DNA of 64,000 bases from JAHEDT01 sp963825615 (lineage in GTDB: Bacteria; Desulfobacterota; Desulfuromonadia; Desulfuromonadales; BM103). Below the pieces are notes generated by a model. The model was not told the origin of the DNA and searched no databases. It was given only the letters and a program-made list of their open reading frames with translations. The stretch covers positions 186,001-250,000 of the forward strand of contig CAWGTV010000001.1 in assembly GCA_963825615.1 (NCBI GenBank), read 5' to 3'. This document shows, in pieces, positions 1-8,520 of this stretch (its first letter is position 1; every line of letters begins with the position of its first letter). The translations under genes were made by a program, and so were the position numbers.

Positions 1-188
1 GCGAGAATCGGGTCACTTCGTGCGCCGATGCCGTCGCCAAGGCGATCCAGATGCACATGGCCGACCACGAGGACACGGAGCTGAGACACTCCAACAACGG
101 CGGCGCCTGCCCCGATTGCGGCGGGCCTGTGGAGCATGAAGGCGGCTGCTGCGTCTGCCATGTCTGCGGCTACTCGGAGTGCGCTTAA
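1..188 (+). CDS. nrdJ: Adenosylcobalamin-dependent (class II) ribonucleotide reductase, C-terminal end
   Basis: Only the last 62 residues lie in the window; the gene starts upstream. The frame ends in a cysteine-rich tail (CPDCGG, CCVCHVCGYSEC, then TAA at 186-188). This is typical of the C-terminus of B12-dependent ribonucleotide reductases, where the last cysteine pair is thought to re-reduce the active-site disulfide after each turnover. The enzyme reduces ribonucleotides to deoxyribonucleotides without needing oxygen, which fits an anaerobe. The assignment rests on the tail alone, so the class is well supported but the rest of the gene cannot be judged. Confidence 0.8.
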   Translation, partial: ENRVTSCADAVAKAIQMHMADHEDTELRHSNNGGACPDCGGPVEHEGGCCVCHVCGYSECA

Positions 189-417
189 ACGCCCCTGCAC
201 CAAACCGGCAATGACAACCATCGGGGCAGGCTGATCCTCAGCCTGCCCTTATGCATGGCCTGGTGACAAATGACCGCAAATCACCGGGAAACCACTTCCC
301 CCAACCAGCAAAGTCTGATAAAAGAACGGTCTACGGCTTTGCCCAAGCTTGGTTTTTGGCCACCATAAACGTATTTCACCTTGACCGATACGACATCGAT
401 CATCCAAAGGAGTCTCC

Positions 418-1260
418 ATGTTCCTGTCTCGACTTGCCCGTTGCCAGAGCGTCATCCTGCTCACCGGTCTGCTGCTCATTCTTACTGCCTGTCCCGTCAT
501 GGCCGGGCTCTCTGATGTGTTTGGCACGAAGGAACTCGATGAAACCGAACGCAAGGAGACTATCGAGCGGATCGAAAACATCCAGGAGAAGCTCAAGCTG
601 CTGCAGGAGAAACTGCGCGCCCTTGAACGCCGCAAGGCCGCAAATCAAGCGGAGCAAAGTGCCGATGGCACGGTCGGAGCAATACCGTCTACCCCGGTAC
701 AGATCAACTGGCTGCCGGTCGACGAGACGACGACGAACCCCGGTGAGTTCGGGCTGTACACCTACCTTCTCTTCAAAGGTGAACTGGCAGACTCTGCAGC
801 AATCGGCGCGCTGGAAGACTTCATCCTGACCATCGAAACCCTGCCGGCAAACGACATCCCTGCCGGGCTGGCCAACCGTTTCCTGGTGCCGGTCGAGAAG
901 CCGCAATCGCTGGTCAGCCTGGGTCGACAGCCCTACGATTTCAAGCTCAACAAGGCTTATCTCAGCCGCCTGGGGCTCAAGGGAGACCTCCCCGATGGCC
1001 CGATCCTGGTCTCGATGAGAGGATCAATCGACCCCTATGGCGCAGGCGAGCTCCCAGCATTTCTGGCCGTCAGTTTCGGCCGCCAGTCACCACAACGGGC
1101 TCTCGAACTGGCCAAAATCTGGCACAATCAGGAGAAGGACACCATTGCCGACCAGGGACACCCGATCTCTGAACTGTTCCTGGACGTGCTTGACGGCGCC
1201 GGACCGACTCAAGTTGACAGCAAGCAGCAGCACATCCAGATGGCACTGCCACAGCCATGA
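418..1260 (+). CDS. Putative lipoprotein/secreted protein with coiled coil
   Basis: This is a 280-residue protein of unknown function. The N-terminus has a hydrophobic signal segment (about residues 10-25) ending in LTAC, which fits a lipobox; cleavage after VMA by signal peptidase I is an alternative. Residues about 38-75 are rich in E/K/L with heptad spacing and should form a coiled coil. The rest has no motif I recognise. The start is supported by AAGGAG about 7 bases before the ATG. The stop overlaps the start of the next gene by 4 bases (ATGA), so the two are probably translationally coupled. Confidence 0.6.
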   Translation: MFLSRLARCQSVILLTGLLLILTACPVMAGLSDVFGTKELDETERKETIERIENIQEKLKLLQEKLRALERRKAANQAEQSADGTVGAIPSTPVQINWLPVDETTTNPGEFGLYTYLLFKGELADSAAIGALEDFILTIETLPANDIPAGLANRFLVPVEKPQSLVSLGRQPYDFKLNKAYLSRLGLKGDLPDGPILVSMRGSIDPYGAGELPAFLAVSFGRQSPQRALELAKIWHNQEKDTIADQGHPISELFLDVLDGAGPTQVDSKQQHIQMALPQP

Positions 1261-1559
1261 CCGACTGGGATGCAACCTGCAAGCGCTGCGGTCTCTGCTG
1301 TTTCGAGAAATCGGTCGATCTGAAGGGACGCTTCGTGACAACCCGGATTCCCTGCCGCCACCTCGACATTATCAGCCGGGAATGCCGCGTTTACGACAAA
1401 CGCCTCGAAGTTGGCGAGGGGTGCGTCAAGCTGACTGCGGAGCTTGTCGCCAAAGTCGACTGGCTGCCCGAGTGCTGTGCTTATCGCACAGCACTTCTTA
1501 ATTCTCAATTGTTAATTTTGAATGACATAGGATTATCCAAGAGAATGGTTTTCAATTAA
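1257..1559 (+). CDS. YkgJ-family cysteine cluster protein
   Basis: This small protein (100 aa) begins with CKRCGLCC and has further cysteines (PCRH, ECRVYD, GCVKL, ECCAY). That is the Cys pattern of the YkgJ/UPF0153 family, which is thought to bind a metal or Fe-S cluster; the biochemical role is unknown. It overlaps the preceding gene by 4 bases. The last 20 or so residues (after CCAYR) are encoded by an AT-rich heptamer array and look unlike the family, so the original C-terminus was probably replaced when that repeat was inserted. Confidence 0.7.
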   Translation: MTDWDATCKRCGLCCFEKSVDLKGRFVTTRIPCRHLDIISRECRVYDKRLEVGEGCVKLTAELVAKVDWLPECCAYRTALLNSQLLILNDIGLSKRMVFN

Positions 1560-1580
1560 GAATTCAAAATTAAGAATTGG
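1497..1580. repeat. AT-rich degenerate heptamer array, inverted pair
   Basis: The right arm (1554-1580) reads AATTAAG, AATTCAA, AATTAAG, AATTGG, a strict 7-base period. The left arm (1497-1523), read on the minus strand, gives ATTCAAA, ATTAACA, ATTGAGA, ATTAAG. The arms are inverted around a spacer of about 30 bases and could fold into a hairpin. The left arm forms the C-terminal codons of the YkgJ-like gene and the right arm abuts the MFS start. Confidence 0.75.
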
Positions 1581-1588
1581 TCCTCTCT

Positions 1589-2872
1589 ATGCGCAGCTTT
1601 TTTGCTAACAGACAACAGTTCGGCTGGTGCCTCTACGACTGGGCCAACTCGGCCTTCGCCACTGTCATCCTGGCCGCGGTCCTGCCGGTGTATTTTGCCA
1701 GCCTGGTGCCGCAGGACGGCGCGGTGCTCTTCTGGAGCGCACAACCGGTTCCGGCGACCGCGCTCTGGGGCTACAGCGTCTCGCTCTCCATGGCCCTGGT
1801 CGCCATCGTCGCCCCCGGTCTCGGCAACCTTGCCGACCGGCGCGGCTGGCGGCGGCGACTGCTGATCATCTTCTGTTTGCTCGGCGCCCTGGCTACCTGC
1901 GGGCTGTTCTTCGCCGGACCCGGCCGCTATCTGCTGGCGGCCGCCCTCTTCATCCTCGGCAACATCGGTTTTGCCGGCGGCAATATCTTCTACAACGCCT
2001 ACCTCCCCGATCTAGCCTCCGGCATTGATGCCGACCGGCTTTCGGCGCGCGGCTACGCCCTCGGTTACATCGGCGGCGGCCTGATGCTGCTGGTGGTCTT
2101 CATCATGATCCAGCAGCACGCCCTGTTCGGCCTGCCCGATAAGGCCACGGCCAGCCGCGTCGGCTTTCTGCTCACCGGAGCCTGGTGGCTCGGCTTTTCC
2201 CTGCCAGTCTTCGCCTGGCTCAAGGGCGTCCCCGTCACACCCGGCACCCAGCAGCCGCTGCGGGCTCCGCGCGATTACCTGAGGGTTCTCTCCGAGTTGC
2301 GCCGCTACCGTGACCTCAGCCGCTTCCTGGTCGCATTTCTCATCTACAACGACGGCATCCAGACGGTTATCGCCGTTTCGGCGATCTTCGCCCGCGAGGA
2401 ACTCGGCCTGGAGACCGGAACGATCCTCGGCTGCTTCCTGATGATTCAGTTCGTCGCCATGCCAGGAGCCCTGTTCTTCTCGCGCCTGGCCGGACGCTAT
2501 AACACCAAGCGCGCGGTACTGCTCAGCCTGCTGCTCTTTACCATGATCACTGTGTACGCAGCGGTCATGAAAAGCGCTATTGAATTCTGGATTCTCGGTT
2601 TCGCGGTCGCCATCGTCCTCGGCGGCAGCCAGGCCTTAAGCCGCTCGCTCTTCTCCAGCATGGTGCCGAAAGAGCGCAGTGCAGAGTTTTTCTCCTTCTA
2701 CGCCATCAGTTCGAAGTTCGCCTCGATCTTCGGCCCGCTGGCTTTCGCCCTGCTCATCGACCTGACCGGGTCGAACCGCATCGCGATTCTGGCCTTGGCG
2801 CTCTTTTTTATTGTCGGGATCGTCTTGCTTAAAGGTGTGGATGTAGAAAAGGGCCGGTTGCAAGCCGGCTAA
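1589..2872 (+). CDS. MFS transporter, Atg22/UMF1-like
   Basis: This is a polytopic membrane protein of about 427 aa with roughly 12 hydrophobic segments. The N-terminal motif WCLYDWANSAFATVI and the next helix PVYFASLV are typical of the Atg22-like (UMF1) branch of the major facilitator superfamily, as is the loop NLADRRGWRRR. Bacterial members are poorly characterised; the yeast relative exports amino acids from the vacuole. I chose the ATG at 1589; a TTG 12 bases upstream lies inside the AT-rich repeat. No good ribosome site is visible, perhaps because the repeat displaced it. The substrate is unknown. Confidence 0.75.
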   Translation: MRSFFANRQQFGWCLYDWANSAFATVILAAVLPVYFASLVPQDGAVLFWSAQPVPATALWGYSVSLSMALVAIVAPGLGNLADRRGWRRRLLIIFCLLGALATCGLFFAGPGRYLLAAALFILGNIGFAGGNIFYNAYLPDLASGIDADRLSARGYALGYIGGGLMLLVVFIMIQQHALFGLPDKATASRVGFLLTGAWWLGFSLPVFAWLKGVPVTPGTQQPLRAPRDYLRVLSELRRYRDLSRFLVAFLIYNDGIQTVIAVSAIFAREELGLETGTILGCFLMIQFVAMPGALFFSRLAGRYNTKRAVLLSLLLFTMITVYAAVMKSAIEFWILGFAVAIVLGGSQALSRSLFSSMVPKERSAEFFSFYAISSKFASIFGPLAFALLIDLTGSNRIAILALALFFIVGIVLLKGVDVEKGRLQAG

Positions 2873-2901
2873 AGGGACTGGAACAACGCCATACCTATCG
2901 C

Positions 2902-2933
2902 CGCGTCTGGCCGGGCGCTGCCAGCCAGACGCG
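2902..2933. terminator. Hairpin between convergent genes
   Basis: CGCGTCTGGC (2902-2911) pairs with GCCAGACGCG (2924-2933) over a 12-base loop. It lies between the convergent MFS and glycosyltransferase genes. It lacks a clear T tract on either side, so it is only a possible terminator. Confidence 0.45.
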
Positions 2934-2967
2934 TTCAAAATGAGCTCTTGCTTCCCCAAAACCGACT

Positions 2968-4665
2968 TTATACGGGAGCTGTAGCCGGCACCCTGGCCAC
3001 CGTACGCCGGGCGGGGAAGACATTGATTAACCCCATCCCCACGGCCGCCAGGTAAGGGAGCGACTGCACCAGCAGGGCCGCGGACCAGAGCCGGGCACCG
3101 GGGAGATCCCCTCCCTGCAGCCAGAGCACCGCCAGGGCCGCACCGACCAGAAGCAGCGCCAGTAGCGTCTCTTCGGCGGCACTCAGTAGCGCCTGCACCA
3201 GTCGCGGCCGGTTTTCACACTTGGGCGTCCGAAAGAAAGGCTTGTTATTGGTCCAGAACCCTGCCACCACCGCCTTGGCGATGGTGTGCGACAACGCCAG
3301 ACCAGCCCAAGCCGCACCGAAGGTTTCCCAGCGGCTGGCGCCTACGCGGGTGCGATAGAGGTAGATCAGCTTCAAAACCTTGAAGAAAAAGAGCGCCAGC
3401 GGCGGAATGGTGAAAACCGCCAGCGGTGGGTCGGTGTGCTTGGGATCAAGAATGATCAGCGCCGACCAGAACAGGGCCCCGCAGGTGTAAAAGAGGTTCA
3501 GGCCGTCGGCCAGCCAGGGGAGCCAGCCGGCGACAAAGTGATAGCGTTGGCCGCGGCTCAAGCGCCGGTCTCCCCAGCCGAGCAACGAACACAGGTGGCG
3601 GCGCAGGATCTGGATGGAGCCGTAAGCCCAGCGGAAGCGTTGTTTTTTATAGTCAATGAAGGTGTCCGGCATCAAGCCGCGGCCATAACTCTGCTCGACG
3701 TACCCCCCCTCAAATCCCGCCTCGAATATGCGCAGGCCAAGTTCAGCGTCTTCCGTGATGCACCATTCTGCCCATCCCCCCACTTTGTCCAAGACGCTGG
3801 TGCGCACCATGGTCATGGTGCCGTGTTCGATGATCGCGTTGCGATCGTTGCGGGTGACCATACCGATGTGGAAAAAGCCCTTGTATTCGGCATAGCACAT
3901 CTGTTTGAACAGCGATTCCCCTGCATCCCGGTAATCCTGGGGGGCCTGGATGAAGCCGATGGCTGGATTATCAAAATAGGGGGTGAGATCACGCAGCCAG
4001 CGCGGCGAGACCTGGTAGTCACTGTCGATGACCGCAATCACCTCGGCATCGGACGCCGTCTGTCGGATAGCAAAGTTGAGGGCGCCGGCCTTGAAGCCGG
4101 CCAGGGGTGCCACGTGGAAGAAACGGAAGCGTTCGCCCAGCATCGCACAGTGCGCCTCGACCGGCAGCCAGACCGCCGGGTCCTTGGTGTTATTATCGAT
4201 CACCAGCACCTCGAAGTCAGGATAGTCGAGGGCCGCCAGGGCGTTGAGCGTTGCGATCATCATCTCCGGCGGTTCGTTGTATGCCGGGACGTGGATCGAG
4301 ACCTTGGCCAGGGTCTTGCCCGCCGGCAGCTCACGGTCCGGAGTGCCGGCAAAAAAACGCCGCCGTTTCTTCGTCCAGCTGGCCTCGGCCAGTTCGTGGG
4401 CCTCGGTGAGCAGAACGAAGCAGATGCCGAGGAAACCTAACAGCAGGCAGATGCCGACCGAAATGGTCAAAACGCTCTGGTACTGGTGAGTATAGTCGTA
4501 GATCACCCAGACCAGGGTTGCGGCGATGCCGTTGGCGAGCAGGGCCAGGAAGCTGCGCCCGCGGCGACGCAGGCTGGCGCTGTCGGTAAACAGGATCAGC
4601 GCAGCGGCCAGTCCCAGGCCAACGGACAGGCCGGCGAGCAGCTTCCATTGCGGAATCCGCAGCAC
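2968..4665 (-). CDS. Processive family-2 glycosyltransferase half of a split GH17-GT2 protein
   Basis: This frame (565 aa) carries membrane helices at both ends and a cytoplasmic GT2 domain with the donor-binding start VSIHVPAYNEPP, the DxD-like VIDSDYQV, the TED motif (ITEDAELGLRIF) and QKQRFRWAYG, matching Q/RxxRW. These are hallmarks of processive beta-glycan synthases such as cellulose synthase and NdvB-type glucan synthases. The apparent GTG start is internal: the same frame continues upstream as KFSFTEPVLRIPQW, and the preceding GH17-like domain sits in another frame. One extra base near 4695 separates the halves. Restored, the protein would be about 870 aa. It probably makes or remodels a beta-glucan at the inner membrane; linkage cannot be told from sequence. 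Confidence 0.75.
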   Translation of the reverse strand: MLRIPQWKLLAGLSVGLGLAAALILFTDSASLRRRGRSFLALLANGIAATLVWVIYDYTHQYQSVLTISVGICLLLGFLGICFVLLTEAHELAEASWTKKRRRFFAGTPDRELPAGKTLAKVSIHVPAYNEPPEMMIATLNALAALDYPDFEVLVIDNNTKDPAVWLPVEAHCAMLGERFRFFHVAPLAGFKAGALNFAIRQTASDAEVIAVIDSDYQVSPRWLRDLTPYFDNPAIGFIQAPQDYRDAGESLFKQMCYAEYKGFFHIGMVTRNDRNAIIEHGTMTMVRTSVLDKVGGWAEWCITEDAELGLRIFEAGFEGGYVEQSYGRGLMPDTFIDYKKQRFRWAYGSIQILRRHLCSLLGWGDRRLSRGQRYHFVAGWLPWLADGLNLFYTCGALFWSALIILDPKHTDPPLAVFTIPPLALFFFKVLKLIYLYRTRVGASRWETFGAAWAGLALSHTIAKAVVAGFWTNNKPFFRTPKCENRPRLVQALLSAAEETLLALLLVGAALAVLWLQGGDLPGARLWSAALLVQSLPYLAAVGMGLINVFPARRTVARVPATAPV

Positions 4666-5584
4666 CGGCTCGGTGAAGGAGAATTTCTGGTTGCGGTGCT
4701 ACGTCGAAGACACCCCAGTAGGCGCCCACCGCCCCTTCGGACTCGGACTTCCAGGGCTGGTCAAAGGCTTCCATCAGGAAGTATTCATAGTGTTTTTGCT
4801 CGGCCCGGACCAGGTAGTTACGCAGGAAGATCGCCTCGTTGGCCTGAGACGCGACAGACGCCCGGCGGGTCCGACCGTTGCTCGGCCAGCCGACCTCGGC
4901 CATGATGACCCGCTTTTTCGGGAAGGCTTCTCGCAGCATCTCGAAAGCCGCATCGACATGATCGAGGGCTTCCTTGAGGGCAACCCCTTCCCAGTAAGGC
5001 AGGAAGTGGGCCGCAATGAAATCAGCGTGGACCGCCAGCTCCGGATTGGCCAGCCAGACGTTCCAGGGTTCGCCGGTACTCACCGGCAGTTTCAGCTTTT
5101 TGTGCATCCGGTCGAGGTAGCCATTCAGCTGTTCTACGGTAAGCTCGCCACGCAGGATCGTCTCGTTGCCAACGATCACCTGGACAATATTCTTGCGGTT
5201 TGCCTTGACGACCTTGACCAGTCGCTCCAGTTCCCGTTCGTTTTCTTCAAGATTTTCGGTCAGCCAGGCCCCCAGCGTCACTTTCATGCCGTGCTTCACC
5301 GCCAGACGCGGAATTTCGCTGAGGGTCCCGCCTAGGCCGTAGGTGCGTATCGAACGGACCTGTCCCTGGAGCAGGCTCAAATCGGCATCGATCTGCTCCT
5401 CGGTGGGATATCTACCTTCTACTGGATCGTTGTCGAGATGTAATGGGGAGAAGGACATCCCTGCCACCTGAGAGGGCCAGGGAGGTTCCGTGGTCGGCTG
5501 GTTGCCCCATCCCCAGAGGAGGAAGGTGGCCACGCCGAAACCGAGAGCGATCAGCAGATTAAGCCGGTACGCTGAAGTCTTCAT
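4331..5584 (-). CDS. GH17-like glucanase/transglycosylase half of the split GH17-GT2 protein
   Basis: The protein starts with one membrane helix (about residues 8-25), followed by a GH17-like TIM barrel with VGNETILRGE (the NE holding the acid/base glutamate) and VIMAEVGWPSNG (the usual nucleophile region). Family-17 enzymes cleave or transfer beta-1,3-glucan. Real coding ends near 4695, after GAYWGVFDV; codons after that are out of frame and run to a chance stop at 4331. Deleting one C from the ACCGC stretch (minus strand) would give a smooth junction into the GT2 half. Fusions of GH17 and GT2 domains are known in NdvB-like glucan synthases. Confidence 0.7.
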   Translation of the reverse strand: MKTSAYRLNLLIALGFGVATFLLWGWGNQPTTEPPWPSQVAGMSFSPLHLDNDPVEGRYPTEEQIDADLSLLQGQVRSIRTYGLGGTLSEIPRLAVKHGMKVTLGAWLTENLEENERELERLVKVVKANRKNIVQVIVGNETILRGELTVEQLNGYLDRMHKKLKLPVSTGEPWNVWLANPELAVHADFIAAHFLPYWEGVALKEALDHVDAAFEMLREAFPKKRVIMAEVGWPSNGRTRRASVASQANEAIFLRNYLVRAEQKHYEYFLMEAFDQPWKSESEGAVGAYWGVFDVAPQPEILLHRAGAADSAMEAARRPVRWPGTGRCADPVYRQRQPASPRAQLPGPARQRHRRNPGLGDLRLYSPVPERFDHFGRHLPAVRFPRHLLRSAHRGPRTGRGQLDEETAAFFCRHSGP

Positions 5585-5693
5585 AATGTTGTGTGCGCCG
5601 ATCTAAACAGGAGAAACGAGAAAAGACTGCCAAGAACAGCAGCCGGGCGGATTATATCTCATAAAATGGGAAGAGATGCTAGTGGATTTTTTT

Positions 5694-5724
5694 AGCGCAT
5701 CGCAAAACGGCAAAACCGCAAGGG
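5694..5724. repeat. Short octamer-like tandem repeat
   Basis: On the minus strand the stretch reads TTGCGGTT, TTGCCGTT, TTGCGATG, a loose 8-base period. It lies just downstream of the permease stop. It resembles the heptamer arrays elsewhere in the window but with a different unit length. Confidence 0.4.
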
Positions 5725-5757
5725 GAAAGCTTGCATGAATGTGCGAGTAATCAGGGC

Positions 5758-6732
5758 TTAACCTTTGCGAATGCGCGGGTCCGCCAAGGCGTAGCTGATG
5801 TCGGCCAGCAGGTTGCCGACCAGGGTCAAAACCGCACCAATCACGAGGATGCCCATGATCAGCGGATAATCGCGCATCATGACGCCGTCGTAGAAAAGCT
5901 TGCCCATGCCGGGGATGGCGAAGATGGTTTCGAAGATCACGCTGCCGCCGATCAGACCGGGAACGGACAGGCCGAGAATGGTGATGACCGGCAAGAGCGC
6001 GTTGCGCAGGGCATGCTTGTAGATCACCACCCGTTCCGACAGCCCCTTGGCGCGCGCGGTCAGGATATAGTCCTGGCGAATCACTTCCAGCATGTTCGAA
6101 CGCATATAGCGCGAGAAGCCCGCCAGCCCGCCGAAAGCGGAGACGAAGACCGGCAGAACCAGGTGATGCGCCATATCCCAGAGCTGTCCTGCGTTGCTCA
6201 TGTAGTCGTATCCGATCGATTTCAGCCCGGCGACCGGGAAGAGCCCCAGGCGGACACCGAAATAATCCATCAATAGCAGGGCCAGCCAGAAGGACGGCAT
6301 GGCAAAACCGAGAAACACGAACATCGTCGTACCGCGATCGAACATGCTGTTGCGGCGCACGGCCGAGAGGATCCCGATCGGTATGGCTGCAGCGAGGATG
6401 ACAGCAATGGAGAGGACATTGATAAAGATGGTGATCGGCATGCGTTCGCCGATTTTATCGAGGACCTGCCGATGGTCCTGGGCAAAGGACTCGCCGAAAT
6501 CGAGGGTGCCGATCTGTTTCAACCAGAGCCCGTACTGGACGTAAAGCGGCTTGTCGAGGTTGTAGCGTTCGCGCAGACGATCACGCATCTCGACACTCGA
6601 TTTCGGGTTGAGATCGGTCTGCATGTCGGTCGGCTCGCCGGGAGCCAGATGGATCACCACGAAGCTGATCAGCGTGATGCCGATCAGCAGGGGGATCATC
6701 ATGATCAGTCTTTTGGTTAGATAAACAAGCAT
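5758..6732 (-). CDS. ABC transporter permease, DppB/OppB family
   Basis: This inner-membrane permease (324 aa) has six predicted helices. The N-terminus (KRLIMMIPLLIGITLISFVVIHLAPGEP) and the EAA loop (DYILTARAKGLSERVVIYKHALRNALLPV) are diagnostic of the first permease subunit of peptide/nickel-type importers. It follows the binding-protein gene on the same strand with an 84-base gap that is nearly all AT-rich heptamers, and no Shine-Dalgarno is visible. The usual partners (DppC permease and the DppD/DppF ATPases) are not downstream; the next gene is the unrelated glucan enzyme. They may be elsewhere, or this is a remnant operon. Confidence 0.85.
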   Translation of the reverse strand: MLVYLTKRLIMMIPLLIGITLISFVVIHLAPGEPTDMQTDLNPKSSVEMRDRLRERYNLDKPLYVQYGLWLKQIGTLDFGESFAQDHRQVLDKIGERMPITIFINVLSIAVILAAAIPIGILSAVRRNSMFDRGTTMFVFLGFAMPSFWLALLLMDYFGVRLGLFPVAGLKSIGYDYMSNAGQLWDMAHHLVLPVFVSAFGGLAGFSRYMRSNMLEVIRQDYILTARAKGLSERVVIYKHALRNALLPVITILGLSVPGLIGGSVIFETIFAIPGMGKLFYDGVMMRDYPLIMGILVIGAVLTLVGNLLADISYALADPRIRKG

Positions 6733-6736
6733 AGTC

Positions 6737-6843
6737 AGTTCTAATTTTGAACTTTACCTTCTTAATTTTTAGTTGAAAGGTCAGTTACTTAAAAAGACGT
6801 TTAAAGTATTGGTGTTTTAAAATTCTAAATTACGAATTAAGAG
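6737..6843. repeat. AT-rich degenerate heptamer array, inverted pair
   Basis: Left arm 6737-6780, read on the minus strand, gives AACTAAA, AATTAAG, AAGGTAA, AGTTCAA, AATTAGA. Right arm 6815-6843, on the plus strand, gives AATTCTA, AATTACG, AATTAAG. The layout is the same as at 1497-1580. The right arm supplies the last codons and TAA of the binding-protein gene; the left arm occupies the ribosome-binding region of the permease. Confidence 0.7.
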
Positions 6844-8457
6844 CTTTATTTCGGCGTATTTCTGCTCGCTCTTCGGCACCCACCACTTGATGAAGTTGTA
6901 CGAAATGCCGGCAGGGGCCGGCTCTATGCCGCGGAAACGCTTGGCCACTGCCGGTAGGGCTTCGCCGACATAGAGGAACGTATAGGGCTGCTCCTCGGCG
7001 AGGATTTCCTGGAAACGGTCGTAGATCTGCTTGCGCTCGGCTTGGGCAAAGGTGCGCCGCCCCTTCTCCAACAGCTCGTCGACTTCGGGGTTGCGGTACT
7101 TGATGAAATTCAGTTCGCGCGGCGCCGTTTTACTTGAGTGCCAGATGTTGTACTGGTCCGGCTCCGGGCCGCCGCTCCAGCCGAGGATCGTAGCGTCGAA
7201 GTTGCCGGGGAAGATGAACTCTTTAAGGAAGGTCGCCCATTCAACAATCCGGATCTCGATCACGATGCCGACTTCCTTGAGGCGCCGCTGGATGATTTCC
7301 GCGGTCTTGGACCGCAGGTCGTTGCCCTGGTTGGTGACGATGGTAAACGCCAGCTTTTCTCCGTTCTTGTCGAGGATGCCGTCGCCATTGCTGTCGGACC
7401 AGCCGGCCTCGGCGAGCAGCTCACGAGCCTTTTGCGGATTATAGGCATAGCGTTTAACATTGGCGTTGTAAACCCAGGTGTCCGGCTTGTAGGGGCCGGT
7501 TGCGACTTGGCCCAGGCCGAGCAGTACGCCATCGATGAGCTCCTGCTTGTTGATCGCGTAAGAGATGGCCTGGCGGACTCGCTGATCCTGGAACAGCGTC
7601 TTGGTCAGGTTGTAACCAAGGTAGGTATAACTGAACGACAGGTAACGGTACTTGTTGAAATTGCGGATGAACGCAGGCGTATCGGTCTGGGTCTGGTACT
7701 GGATTGGCGTCAATCCCATCAAGTCGAGCCCGCCGGACTGAAGTTCGAGGAACTGGGTCGAGGTATCAGGGATCACCCGGTAAACAACACGATGGATATA
7801 GGGCTGGCCTTCGAAATAATCGGCATTGGCTAGCAACTCCACCTTCTCTCCGGCCACCCACTTGACGAACGTGTATGGGCCCGTGCCGATCGGGCTGCGG
7901 GCCAGCGGGCTCTTGGTGACATCCTGCCCTTCGAGCAGATGTTTGGGATGAATCGCCGTACTCCAGCTCTCCAGTGCCGGTGCGTACGGTTTTTTATAAG
8001 AGACCCGGAAGGTATATGCATCAACGGCCTCGGCGGTGGCGACTTGCAGGAAATCCTCGGCGTAGGAGGTCGGGACATCGGGATTGATGTACATCTGGTA
8101 GGTAAAAAGCACATCGGCGCTGGTGAACGGCTGACCATCGTGCCAGGTCACATTCTTGCGCAGGTGGAAGGTGATGGTGAGCTGATCCTCGGAAATCTCC
8201 CAGGATTCGGCCAGTTCCCCCTCGAGATGCAAGTCTTTGTCGTAGCGGATCAGGCCATTGTAGACCAGACGATTGATATCACTCGAGGCCGAATCGGAGG
8301 AGAGCACCGGCAGCAGGGTGTTCGGTTCGCCGATTGACGCTTCTATAAAGGTATCGCCATAAACCGGCTTCGCCGCCTCGCCTTCCGCCGGGACCACAAT
8401 CTGTTGCCGGTCGCAGGCACTCAACAGGAACAGCAGAACAACCAAGATATATCTCAC
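6817..8457 (-). CDS. ABC transporter substrate-binding lipoprotein (peptide/nickel type)
   Basis: This is a 546-residue member of the family-5 solute-binding proteins (OppA/DppA type). It has a short signal peptide ending in LLFLLSAC, a lipobox that anchors it to the membrane, then FIEASIGEPNTLLPVLSSDSASSD and TFHLRKNVTWHDGQPFTSADV, the family's signature start. It should capture oligopeptides or similar ligands in the periplasm for the permease encoded next. The C-terminal residues IRNLEF come from the AT-rich repeat. The ligand is unknown. Confidence 0.85.
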   Translation of the reverse strand: MRYILVVLLFLLSACDRQQIVVPAEGEAAKPVYGDTFIEASIGEPNTLLPVLSSDSASSDINRLVYNGLIRYDKDLHLEGELAESWEISEDQLTITFHLRKNVTWHDGQPFTSADVLFTYQMYINPDVPTSYAEDFLQVATAEAVDAYTFRVSYKKPYAPALESWSTAIHPKHLLEGQDVTKSPLARSPIGTGPYTFVKWVAGEKVELLANADYFEGQPYIHRVVYRVIPDTSTQFLELQSGGLDLMGLTPIQYQTQTDTPAFIRNFNKYRYLSFSYTYLGYNLTKTLFQDQRVRQAISYAINKQELIDGVLLGLGQVATGPYKPDTWVYNANVKRYAYNPQKARELLAEAGWSDSNGDGILDKNGEKLAFTIVTNQGNDLRSKTAEIIQRRLKEVGIVIEIRIVEWATFLKEFIFPGNFDATILGWSGGPEPDQYNIWHSSKTAPRELNFIKYRNPEVDELLEKGRRTFAQAERKQIYDRFQEILAEEQPYTFLYVGEALPAVAKRFRGIEPAPAGISYNFIKWWVPKSEQKYAEIKLLIRNLEF

Positions 8458-8520
8458 AAATCACTCCTTTGCCAGCCCTGTCACCTGCGGGAATAAGTCG
8501 CAGGCAAGGGCCAGCATAGC

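Noticed and set aside
3286..4440. Long plus-strand open frame of 384 codons opposite the GT2 gene
   Set aside because: It is antisense to a well-motifed gene and shows no family features; it is a GC-rich shadow.
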